Of a stretch of DNA of 64,000 nt, positions 20,029 to 30,169 are shown piece after piece (positions within the stretch are counted from its first letter, which is position 1; each line of letters starts with the position of its first letter). The notes beneath the pieces were generated by a model, which saw nothing but the letters and a program-made list of their open reading frames with translations, made no database searches and had not been told where the DNA came from. The stretch is taken from assembly GCA_030340625.1 (NCBI GenBank), contig JAOPHQ010004602.1, positions 61,768 through 125,767 on the forward strand, given 5' to 3'. The DNA comes from Merluccius polli. Taxonomy: Eukaryota > Chordata > Actinopteri > Gadiformes > Merlucciidae. Position numbers and translations under genes: made by a program.

Positions 20029-20792
20029 ATGATGAAGCCTGTGGTGACACTTGCAAGGTTGTTGAGGACTTTGATGCCTTCAATCACAACTCCCACGTCC
20101 TCAGGCTCCTCATGTCCGTCTCTTCGGATTCTGTAAATGCCCATGACTGTGGTGGTGATGTCCCTCTCTGCATCCTCAACAGCAGTGGGCTGAACAACAC
20201 AAACACAGAAAACAAATTTAATTCAAATGCTAAATACAGGCATGAAAACAGGTCAGGTGTGAAAAAGGTGAGAAGGAGACTACCCCTCTTTGGGGGTCCG
20301 AGCACATGCTCCCCCGGAAGAAAAAATTGAATATTTCATATTTAAAAGCATCAATCTGATGCATTTTGAGAGAAAAATCAAGCAGAATTACAAGACAGTA
20401 TGAATGTATAATAAAGTATCTCTCTATACATGGTCACATTATGCTATATAAGAAATGAAACTGACTCATGAAATGCGCAACAGCACAGAATCTGCCGCAG
20501 AATGAAAAAGACAAACCCTTAAAGAGTTTTTTCGAATTCAAGGCTCCCTTCAGGCACGCATATGTTCGCAGTTCACTGATCATCTCTGGTAAACCTCCAT
20601 GTCCCGTCCACAGGGGTGGAGCAGCAATTTTAAATGTTTACATTAGTGTTACGTATGGGTAACAATTACACTACATGAGAAAGAAATGTATTAACTTACC
20701 AAATATTCTTTAAAAAACACATCCGGGTCTTCATTGACGTAGACCACAAGGCTTCGCAGGATGCACTTTCTCCTTACGTTGATGTAATCGCA
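20029..20792 (-). pseudogene. Two exons of an uncharacterised teleost multicopy family, truncated
   Basis: Exon a (20700-20792, 31 codons) has clean splice sites (TTTTAG and GTAAGT) and reads CDYINVRRKCILRSLVVYV, then NEDPDVFFKEYL. Exon b starts at 20189 after TTGTTCAG, in phase 0, and reads PTAVEDAERDITTTVMGIY, ...EDVGVVIEGIKVLNNL, ASVTTGFIMLL. The family, as I know it, continues with Y-A-L-N-L-x-Y-P and a Phe-Glu-x-x-Gln helix, but here the frame enters a snap-back repeat instead. The last part is therefore lost. Function unknown. It may be related to the fragment at 16774-17016. Confidence 0.5.
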
Positions 20793-20929
20793 CTAAAACA
20801 TGGGTGACAAAGACATCTGGTTATGATGGTGGTGCAGGAATTGGACCGTCTCTCTTGTCTGTCCGAAATGAATTTCTCCCAAGGGAGACAAAGACTTAAA
20901 ATTATATCTGCAGTAGGTAGGTTTGTTAG

Positions 20930-21270
20930 GTTAGGTTTTGTAGGTTTGCGCGATTGTCGACGGGGGGTGCGCGATTGTCAACGGGGGGGGGTGCTGGGCC
21001 GCGGACCCAGCACCGGACCCGCCAGCCGCGGACCCAGCACCGGACCCGCCAGCCGCGGACTCAGCCGCAGACCCGAGTCCACACACAGCCGGTGTGCATG
21101 CTGTGAGGATGTCATCGTGCGCGCCTATCGCATGATTTAGACTTGACGGTTTCGGTTGAGTATGTGGGGATTTTTTCGGTCGCAATTGGTTTGCACATTT
21201 TAAAAGTGGTGGGGACAAAATTCAAATTATAAATAGTGGTGGGGACATGTCCCCCCCCCCCCCCCCGTAA
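20930..21270. repeat. G-tract minisatellite and CCGCGGACCCAGCACC tandem repeat
   Basis: TGCGCGATTGTCGACGGGGG occurs twice with growing G-runs, then GCCGCGGACCCAGCACCGGA recurs with about 28-bp spacing (21000-21065). After a gap comes GGGGACATGTCC and a run of about 16 C (21252-21267). The same GCGCGATTG + G-run motif is found in the hAT elements at 7.3 kb and, in variant form, at 27.6 kb. Probably the inside of another transposon whose ends were not found. Confidence 0.6.
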
Positions 21271-21658
21271 TCTACGCCTATGCATGTAATGTTACACTTT
21301 TTCCAGAAATGATGTGTGGTTATAACCGCTTATATATACATCCTATGGTTATAACACTAGTCAGAGTAACCACAGACACTTACTCAACTTTATTCTCCCT
21401 CCTGTATCTTAGCTAGCTAGCCCACAATGTCCGACTTCACTGACGGTTAAACTTGTCCGGCTTCACGGTCCGTTAACAGCAAGCTTTATAAATACAACAA
21501 AATAAAGTACTCACCATTGAGTGGAATAGTCGAAAACAGCGTTGGGTGTCTCCGCACAATAGTATCTTGCAGCAGTTGTAACAGTCAAGTCTCAACAGAA
21601 GATGTCATGTCCGATTCCGAGAAGAAGGAAGCGAAGAGCGGGAAACAGACGGTGGGAG

Positions 21659-22123
21659 CATAGACATATATACATAGACGCCTCATAGACTGACGCTGCC
21701 CGTTAGAGCTGACGTAGCAGCGCGGCCGCCATCTTGGCAGGGGACCCAGTGCGTCCCCAGTGCATTCATTTCTATGGAGGAAGGCGTATCCCCAACTACA
21801 ATAATAAGCATAACTCCCCAAATTGTTACCGGATTTTCACACGGTTTGGTTTGTTACAAATGGCAGAGATTTATTTATGATACAGGACAAATTTTTTTTT
21901 TTTTTGTTTTAAATAATAAGAATTATTGTTCAATCTTACTTGTGAAAGGTAATCCCACACGATCTGGTGTCAATACTGCGCCGTAAGCTGCACAACATAC
22001 TGGCATAGCTTGCTCTCCCGTTGACTCCTATGCTAGACTAGAGTGAGGACTCCCTACCAATATGGCGGCGACGCTGGGTTACGTTTCATCACGTCATGAG
22101 GCGTCTATGTATATATGTCTATG
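21659..22123. mobile_element. hAT-type MITE, 465 bp, complete
   Basis: Inverted ends of about 28 bp (CATAGACATATATACATAGA... and its complement ...TATATATGTCTATG) are flanked by perfect 8-bp duplications GGTGGGAG (21651-21658 and 22124-22131). The interior carries AATATGGCGGCGACGC and, at the left, GCGGCCGCCATCTTGG. A truncated relative sits at 5391-5664. Confidence 0.9.
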
Positions 22124-22131
22124 GGTGGGAG

Positions 22132-22400
22132 AGTGTGTTGCCTCGCACATGCGCAATGGGCGGTCCCAATTCAAATTAACCTCATTTGTTTTGAGTTTGT
22201 GAATGTCAAGGTGAAACTATTATGTTATCTCAATTAAATGTACATGTATACGTTTTTAATGGATTTGTTTTGAGTAAATCGAACAACAATTATTTGTGTC
22301 ACATCAAAGAAGGGCTTGAATGAGTTTTTTGAGTGTACTTTTAGATGTAATAATGGTTTCAATTGGGGGCACTAAGTTAGGCCACTTATAATGCCATAAC
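22132..22400. other. No gene seen
   Basis: Short unique stretch between two transposons. Confidence 0.4.
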
Positions 22401-25400
22401 ATATCGTCGCTGTCCGCTGAAACTCACGTACATCCAAAACAGTTAGTTTTCAGGAAATGAAAAAAACACCCTAATTTCAAAGCAGTTGAACGTAGCGTTG
22501 TTATACTTGGTACGTCATCTTTAAATGTAATTGTAATATTGCCAGTGTGATGGTATAGTTCACATTTTACCAAATTATAGTTTAAATGGACATACGTGCA
22601 TATTTTACAGTAACGGTGGTCGATACGCGTTCTTCCGATCATGAATGGGCAAGTCGCGTTTCATACTGACAGATGAATAGGCTACGCTAAGTTTATTAAA
22701 ACCCATTTACTCCTACAACGCCTGCTAAAATCCTATGCTATTCTAGGAAAAAGAACCTCATTGCCTGAGGGTTTTCAGAGAAAATAGTAAGAATTGTCCA
22801 AAATGCTGCGCCAACGCAGCAGCCGGCAGAAGTGCTAATGTTGCTCTACGCAGCTCCTGGTAGGAGGGGCAATGTTGCGCGACGCAGCATCCAGCGTGAA
22901 TGGGTTAAATAGCCTACGTCCAACCTAAGGCTATTTAATGAACTGAGCATAGCATCTTGTCAGTATGAAAATCAGTGTACTGATTCATTGTCCCTTCATA
23001 ATGTCTCCTGCTAACTATGAATACTACAGGTGGAATTATAAAATAGCAACTTGCCTAAATGCAAGATTTTAATCATGTCTTTCCTGGCAGATAGGAATTC
23101 CAAGAGTTCAACAGATAAAACAGATAAAAAGTCATTTTAAAACATGCACATAAACAATTACTTGTCAATACTCAATAAATGGAACATTTCATTAATACAT
23201 TAATCAATAAGACATTTATCTAGGTAGTTAGAAAAACCACACTTGCTTTTATCAATAAATAAATGAATAATGTTTAATAGTGGTGTGTATGTTAATGGTT
23301 TGTGCTATTTGAGCTGACCATCACTCATGGTCAAGTGCATCATAAAATGGATGAAAGTCCTTCGGTAAGACATGTTTCAGTTCTTGAAGGTGCTTGAACT
23401 TCAGCGCTTTAATTTTCTGGGGGGATGTATAGAGTGGGGCCACGCTGACACACGCCTTCCTCAGGGATGGGGATGTGAAGGGTTGCCAGTTGTCGGAGTG
23501 GAGTAATTTGAACTCCATACTGCCATCCACATTGTATCTAATAGAGAGATGAAAAAAAAGAGGGGTGTCGGGGAACAGAGATAGGAGGGAACCAAAAGCA
23601 AGTTTAGATTTATAAAACAACATATTTTAACATGATATGGTAGGATCGCCAACTTTGCTACCAGGTCGAATTGACTTGCAGATTTTCACTTTGCTGAAGT
23701 CTTTGAAAAAGCTGTAATCAACATACTTCAGCTCGTATGGTTTTGGACTTGAACGAGCTCCCCGAATGACTGCAGCATACTCAGCTGGAACATGTACATC
23801 TCGGTTCCTCAACTTTCTTTCGATCACACTGTGCACAGAGTCACATTCCATCTGTGTGTGGCCTCTTTGAAGGTACTTCTGCGTCACTTGCTTTTTTCTT
23901 TCAGTGGCAAACTTTAAGAGGGCATTGCTCAGGACCAGGTTTCGGTTTTGATAACCACACCCATCACTCCAAAGAATGAATTCAGTGTAAGTGGGGTGTG
24001 TTTCAAGATAGTCCACAATGCAGGAGGCAAACTCATTGGCAGAGACCCTCACCCTCATGCCAAAGGTAATTTGTCGCTTCATGTGATGCCATATTGTAGA
24101 TGGTAAAATTATGGACACCAAGCTTCATTTTGTAGTAGAGGGCAGATGCTTGAAGCTTTGGGCAGAGGAGAAGGCCCTGCAGATCCATGCATGCAACCAA
24201 GGTGGTGTTATTTGCAAGTTGTTTGTCTCTATCCTTTTCTGCTCGTGCCTCGTCCTTCTTAACGCAGTGTTCCTCCCACACAGCAGCCTCGATGTTCCCG
24301 GCTTTGAAGGCACAGCAAGTGTCACACTGATCTTTCTTTGGATGGAACAATGACAGATTTAATTCTTTAAAGGTGTTACTGAACACTTGTCTTGACAGAG
24401 GCTGGATGCCGTTGGCTGCACATGTCTGCTTATATTGTGAGTGGAGATGATTGACTTGAATAAAGGCTCCAGGTACATCTTGGAAGAGGAGGACCTACAG
24501 TAGTGCGATGGTACTTTTGGCAGTTTAAGAAGAAAGGACTTTAGGAAGTCCCACTCCTCTGTCCTCACCCTCACTCTTGCTGTCTTCTCAGGACTTTCCT
24601 CTCTTCTTCCAACCCATTTTAGAAAACTCCACTGCTTGATGCCAAGGGTCGACAGGAACATCCGCTGACAAACTCTGAGTCTTCTACCATTAACACATAA
24701 AAAACAACAGAGAGATGCTGACCTCCGAGACTGAACCGCTTCTGTCCGGCGCCGCTTGACATCACTCACCTCCACCAGTGACTTCACGTAGATTTTCCTT
24801 TCTTTCCAGTATAATTTCCCCCAAAAATATTTGAATATTTCTTCCCTCGTCCCTTCATCGATTTCGGTACAGTGTAGTTTGCTGGATTTCTGGCAGGACT
24901 CAGCCAGGCACCGCCCCTCCATTTTTCTTTGCTCTTTGTTGATGAATTCATTTTTTTCCCGTCCAAGATATGATTGGCCCCTCATTCTTCTCCTTTTCTG
25001 GATGTTACCCTTCCAAGCGTCTGGGTTGGCCCTCTTCCTTGACCTTCCCCGGTCAACAGGAACATCAACAGCATCTTCATATGATTAAAAGAAAAACAAA
25101 AGAAAACATGTTTCACAAATTCACATTTCTCTTACATGGTTTCTTAGCATGTGGAAGTATGTGTGTCAGTGTGTAGGCATGCATTAAAGTTTGGCATTGC
25201 TGTGGTGTGTGTGCGTGTGTGTGCATGTGGCTGAGCCCATTAGTATCTGACAGAAATGTAAAAAAACAAATTGACAATAAGTTACTCACCTTCATTGACA
25301 GGTGTATTTTCCAGGTCATTTTCAGGATCGTGTTCAAGTGAGTCTTAGGGCAATATAGAGGAACACATTTAGTACAACAAATGCACTTATGACATCATTC

Positions 25401-26820
25401 TGATATAAGATTGCATTCATTTTGATTTAGTAATGGGCTTTAGTCTGTCCAACTTAAAACCAATGTGAGGTGGAGGCTGTAGTGTAGCCTAATCTGAGAA
25501 TAAGAATAATTAGATACTTACCATCACTGGACTTTCAGAGTGTTTGTCATTATCACTTTCCAGAGAATCTAACAATAATAAAATATAATATTCATTTAGC
25601 ACACTACAATGCTTGAATAATTCAGAACTGAGCTTGCATCAGTAGCTTTGACCAGCAAACGTACAGTAACTATTCATTTTGAATTCTCTATGAGTAATCA
25701 TTTTTAATTTAGCTACATACAATTTGATGAATTAGTATTTGGATTCCTTCCTTGATCAAGGGAATCACAAGTGTGGCCGGCTTTCATCTTAATGTGCAAC
25801 ACATCAATAGGCTTTGGGTTGCAGAATAGTAGGTAGCTGCTACTGGGAAAAAGTAATTTAAGCCTAAAGTACCTACCTTCATTGGCAGCTGTATTTGCAC
25901 CGTCACTTTCAACTGAATCTAAGAATGACAGAGGGAAACCATTTAGAGTAATGAATACAGTTTAGACTTTCCTGTCTGGCTGACTCAATTCTAGTTTCCT
26001 ACAAACCTTCCTCCTCATTGCTGACCCTCACGTTCTCCTCAAGTACCCTATCATACCTGACATTGACCATTTCACACATCTCCTTAAGAGAGAAAGACAT
26101 CCTGAAGGAAGGGAGAAACCCAGATCAGAAAAAAATATAGCGTTATGCCCAGTCAACATAGCTTCACTTCGGAAATCTCTGCAAATGAAATCGTAGCAAC
26201 TTGGGTATAGTGTTGGAAATGCTCAGCCTCTACCAAGCGGTACGAGTGAGGCATGCTCTAGTGACAATCACGACAGTAACATTACAGTCTATAATTTGAT
26301 CACTTAAACTCAGGAAAAAAACATATTTGTTTGAATCGTATCAATGTTACTGAGTTTATTTACCAACTAGCAAGCAAACAAGCAAGCTAATCTGTGGAGA
26401 ACTCGGCTAGCCTGTGGAGAGTTTAGCCTACTTAATTTACGTTCGTCAGCCAGGTTCACAATAAAAAATATTCGGTGACAATTACTTCATCTTGTATTGC
26501 AACTAAAATAAACTTGAGAACAGTTGACAAAAAACCCAAATACCTTACCTTCAAAATGTTATTCGGCTACCCGATGATGCGCTTCCAGAGACGCTAACGA
26601 GATGGCTCCACAGGGCGGGAGATACGCGGCGTGATTGACAGCTTTGACACCAAATGGATATACTTGAAAATCAGTTGACATGATTTCACAGCTTTTCATT
26701 GGTCACTTAGGTTCATGACGCATACTGTATACGGAAATGAACCTGGACATTCTATCATCGTAAAAATTCAAAATCGGCAAAAAATGGACATACGCGGTTT
26801 TCATCGGACAGCGACGATAT
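22401..26820. mobile_element. 4.4-kb DNA transposon with 36-bp imperfect TIRs and a transposase-like gene
   Basis: The left end (22401-22436) begins ATATCGTCGCTGTCCG. The right end (26785-26820) is its reverse complement with 30 of 36 positions identical, the first 16 perfectly. No long flanking duplication is visible, but the outermost ATAT is self-complementary and would hide a 2- or 4-bp AT/ATAT target duplication. Inside, on the minus strand, is the decayed multi-exon gene at 23321-26100, with about 0.7-0.9 kb of non-coding DNA on each side. The superfamily is not one I can name with confidence. Confidence 0.7.
23321..26100 (-). pseudogene. Transposase-like gene (RNase H/DDE-like, DUF7869-type), decayed
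   Basis: Exon 1 (26007-26100) starts MSFSLKEMCEMVNVRYDR. Exons 2 (25877-25918), 3 (25522-25568) and 4 (25290-25343) are short acidic modules starting D-S-x-E. Exon 5 starts at 25074 with a basic block (GRSRKRANPDAWKGNIQKRR), then GRCLAESCQKSSKLHC, LPKVPSHYCR, SLFHPKKDQCDTC, CMDLQ, FILWSDGCGYQNRN and RGHTQMECDSVHS. A last exon (23321-23537) reads RYNVDGSMEFKL and ends LDHE, then stop. The Cys-rich blocks suggest zinc binding. CMDLQ and WSDGCGYQNRN look like the first two acidic positions of an RNase H-like fold. Damage: a one-base frameshift after SSKMYLEP, another near 24050 (after LWHEGEG), exon 3 is 47 bp so its phase is wrong, and the last junction is not in frame. Similar proteins are numerous in fish and invertebrates; I link them to DUF7869 from memory only. 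Confidence 0.7.
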
Positions 26821-27168
26821 AGTTCAGGACTTTGCTAATTACATATCTCAATTCTGACAACGCAACTCGAGTAAAAACAAAACCCTACGGTGCATTTGAA
26901 CGGGCTGGATACACTATTTAGGCTATTTGGCTTATCTCAATGTATTACGTTCACATGTTCACGCTACATCGTGTGAACAAGCGTGTGATGGTGTGAGTAT
27001 TTTTCAACGTTTTTCAGGCGAGTGTACTAGTGTGGCGTTTGAGAATATCAGCCGTCTATGTGTGGCGTTGATGTGTTGATTAGTTGGTCAAGTCAAGCGC
27101 TTACGCGCCAGGTAAGTGCTGCTGTGACGGGAGCTCTTGCATTTTGTCAGGGATTTAATGCCATACAC
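26821..27168. other. No gene seen
   Basis: Unique sequence between two transposons, with scattered GTGTGA words around 26950-27010. Confidence 0.4.
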
Positions 27169-28181
27169 CAGCGGTTTTCAATAGGTGAGGGGCGCCAAAG
27201 AGCCACAGGGGAGGCGCGACGACACGCGAAGAAAAAATAACGTATTAAAATAAAATAATTTAAATAAACGTGAATAAAATAATAACGTAAATAAAATAAT
27301 CCCCTCCACCTACTTGTGTGAGTGTGGGTTTTCCGCACTGACCCTGATTAAAAATAAATACAGATCAAGGCTGCAGGTGGAGGACGACTTGCATTTATTT
27401 TTGCGTTATTCTCCCGCATTGAACACCTCTGTGCATTAAAAGCGAGGCCTCATTGTTCCCACTGATATGAACGATTAAATTGAAAGTCAAAGTTGTTTGT
27501 TGTTTAAATCTGAGGTTTTATGTGGCTGAAATCGTAAAAAAACGTTATGAAAATATGTGAATCTATTCGATTTGCGATCGCAATACAGCCCGGACCGGCG
27601 ACCGACGCGGGGGGGGGAGTGCGCGATCGCTATACAGCCCGGACCGGCGACCGACGCGGGGGGTGCGCGATCGCGATACAGCCCGGACCGGCGACCGACG
27701 CGGGGGCGGGGGGGGGGGGGGGGGCGGGGTGCGCAATCGCAATACATCCCGGACCGACGACCGACGTCCATGGCCATGAGGAAAAGAAAAAAATATATAT
27801 ACCCAATCGCAAAGGGCCCCTCTCGGCTCAAGGGCCCCTGGGCAAATGCCCAGGTTGCCCATATATGGTAGATCCGGGCTTGCCTACTGATGTTCAGTGA
27901 TTTTAAAAGTAGCCTCAATTAGGCCTGCATGAAGAAATGATTTGCTGTTGCAAAGACTCGTTTATGAATGCTCTTTTTAAAAAGTTGTGGAAATAAAATG
28001 TCTTCAAATACAATATTAAAAAATATTTACATTTGATCAGTTGTTGAAAGTCATCATTGCCTGGAACACACAAAAGCATTTACTGCAGTGGGTTAGGTCA
28101 GGGGATTGGGGGGGGGGGGGGCTCGGCTGTCCTTACCTACTTTAAGGGGAGGCTCACATTCACCCAATTTGAAAACCCCTG
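27169..28181 (+). mobile_element. hAT element with relic of a BED-type transposase C-terminus
   Basis: Inverted ends CAGCGGTTTTCAA and TTGAAAACCCCTG, flanked by perfect 8-bp duplications CCATACAC (27161-27168 and 28182-28189). On the plus strand near 27315-27440 a frame reads ECGFSALTLIKNKYRSRL, then QVEDDLHLFL and SPALNTSVH before a stop. This is the C-terminal end seen in ZBED/hAT transposases, here with nothing upstream. A G-rich minisatellite occupies 27569-27775 and a G-run lies near 28108. Confidence 0.87.
27569..27775. repeat. G-rich minisatellite in the hAT element, ~56-bp units
   Basis: About four units of GCGATCGC(A/T)ATACAGCCC, GGACCGGCGACCGACG and a G-run that expands from 6 to more than 15 bases. 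Both strands stay open by composition. Not coding. Confidence 0.85.
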
Positions 28182-28254
28182 CCATACACAAACATGCATG
28201 TAAATGGCATGCACACATGTACTCATACAGTCAGGCTTGAATACACATACAAAG

Positions 28255-28256
<2 letters not shown>

Positions 28257-28300
<44 letters not shown>
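28257..28300. repeat. (CA)n microsatellite
   Basis: Perfect dinucleotide run of about 22 units. Confidence 0.97.
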
Positions 28301-28302
<2 letters not shown>

Positions 28303-28942
28303 TTCAGAGTCAAAAGCACATGTTTTTACACAAAGTCCTATGCTTACTGTGATGTGTTTCAAGTGTAACAACACATGTAGCATTTGAGAAATGCTTGTGA
28401 GAAAGCTAGTCTGAATCATCTACATGTCTATGGATGAAGACGAAGAAGTAATACAATTATTCATAAAATAATAACCATACAAAAATAACAAAACAATCCG
28501 AGGCAAGTAAACTGTGTGTGTGGCTCTGTAATATTCTTTGTTAAAACACTTTAAAATAATGATGTATTTGATATTTGTATTAGTTATATACACGCAGACA
28601 AAACTGAAGTGTATTTAGTTACCATGGAAATCAATAACATTCAGTGGTGCGACCTTCCAGAGGCCTTAAGACTCTAAACAATGACTTTTCTAGATTCTGT
28701 CTTATGATGTCACAGCAGCGGAGCAGCTGGACACGTGGGTCGGAGGGAGAGGTGATCATTGCGTGATTCGGTTGGTGACCTACAGCTTGTGTTTTCTGCA
28801 TTTAATTGGCGTTTCTAGTGACGAATAAGCGTTAAAGTTAGCTTTGGAGTTTGCGTTGGAGTTAGTGTTCGCTTTGGCCTACACGTTAACTACAAGTTAG
28901 CGACCGAGATAACATCCGAGGAAGACCACTCTCCTCAACAGG

Positions 28943-29091
28943 ATGCCTCATCCTCATCAGGACTTCTCGATAGAGGAGCAGGAGGTGCTGACCGGCACCT
29001 CCTCTTGCTACCCTGGTCTAAGGATGACCCCCAGACACATTCTGCAGCATCCTTTTGTGTCTCTGCTGCCACAATATTATGGCTACAGTTT
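28943..29091 (+). pseudogene. Mini-ORF joining N-terminal motif and last subdomain of a HIPK-like kinase
   Basis: Starts ATG and reads MPHPHQDFSIEEQEVLTGTS, then SCYPGLRMTPRHILQHPFVS and LLPQYYGYSL, stop. EEQEVLTGTSSxY is the segment that directly precedes the kinase domain of the neighbouring HIPK-like copy. RMTPxxILQHPFV is kinase subdomain XI, at the very end of the domain. So the whole catalytic core is missing between them. The TAA overlaps a GTAAGT donor at 29092, so it may instead be a spliced exon, although its phase does not fit the exon at 29208. Interpreted as an internally deleted duplicate. Confidence 0.55.
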
Positions 29092-29207
29092 GTAAGTGTT
29101 GATGTTTAAGATGTCTAATAATATTTCTCCCTTGTTTAATTAATTGTGATCTGCTTTGACAATGTAAATTGATTATTTTCGGTGCTCATTAAGCTCTTTT
29201 GAATTAG

Positions 29208-30081
29208 AGGAGCAGCATGAGCTGGCTGGCACCTACTCGTTCTCGAACCGTGTGTCAGACGATGACCACACCTATTCAAAAGACTCAACCAACCAATATG
29301 GCCTGAGCCCCCACAACCAGATGGAGAATTGGTCTGAATGTCTTTCTGGAGACGTCAGCCTGGGCTCCCTGCTAGTTGGCCTGTCCACCTCCCACCATCA
29401 CGACCAGCACTCCCACCACCAAGAGTCTGGAGAAGAGAGGGAGGAGGAGCAGCAATGGGTGGAGGAGGGAGAGGAGAACCTAAGTGACATGAGTGGAAGG
29501 GAAGAGGAGGAGAGTTGTCAAGGAGAGGAGGGAAGAGGATGGGATAACTCATGTGACAAGATGCTTCCTCCTGATGCAGACCTCTGGGTAGAGGAGCAGG
29601 AGGTGCTGACTGGCACCTCCTCTCGCTACCTGGTCAAGTCCTTCAGAGGGGAAGGGGCGTTTGGTAAGGTGGCCACGTGTCTAAACCTGGACACCAAGCA
29701 GACCGTGGCTGTCAAAATCCTCAAGAAGACCCATAACAACATGGTTGGTGCTGAGAAGGAGGTAGATTTCTTTCAGCCTTTTGCTGTTTAAATAGAAACT
29801 GATGCTCTTGCTTCTTTTTCTCCATGTACTGCTAAAATGAACATGAACTGTTGAATATATTTCTATGAACTTATTTGTGAATCCATCTACAGATTGCAAT
29901 GTTGAAACTAATGAAGGCCTTGGACCCAGACAAGTACAACATTGTACACTGGTTTGAGCACTTTGTGCACAGGGGCCACACCTGTCTGGTCTTCGAGATG
30001 CTGGACATCAGCCTTCATGATTATTGGACTGTAGACCTCCAACCTTGAAGCCTTCTGGAGATAAGTGTCATCACTCAACAG
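29208..30081 (+). pseudogene. HIPK-like protein kinase, truncated copy
   Basis: Exon 1 (29208-29761) follows an AG acceptor and encodes a long acidic N-terminus (EEREEEQQWVEEGEENLSD), then EEQEVLTGTSSRYLVKSF, the glycine loop GEGAFGKVA and the VAVKILKK lysine. A GTAGAT donor ends it after AEKE. Exon 2 (29893-30081) continues IAMLKLMKALDPDKYNIV, HWFEHFVHRGHTCLVFEMLD and ISLHDYW (subdomains III-V), then meets an in-frame TGA at 30046. After the stop the frame carries on with SLLEISVITQQ, as in HIPK relatives, to a GTCAAT donor. A single base change would explain the stop. The rest of the kinase is absent: a LINE fragment lies just downstream. HIPKs are nuclear dual-specificity Ser/Thr kinases; this copy lacks the catalytic loop and cannot be active. 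Confidence 0.78.
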
Positions 30082-30169
30082 GTCAATATTGTATTGCTCT
30101 TACAACTGTGGGAATTTGCCAGCACTGATGACAATAAGAGAGAAATATGTCCGATATTAATTACGAACA

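Noticed and set aside
27547..27900. G-rich frames on both strands at the hAT minisatellite
   Set aside because: About 56-bp repeat units and G-runs keep them open; no homology to a known protein is apparent.
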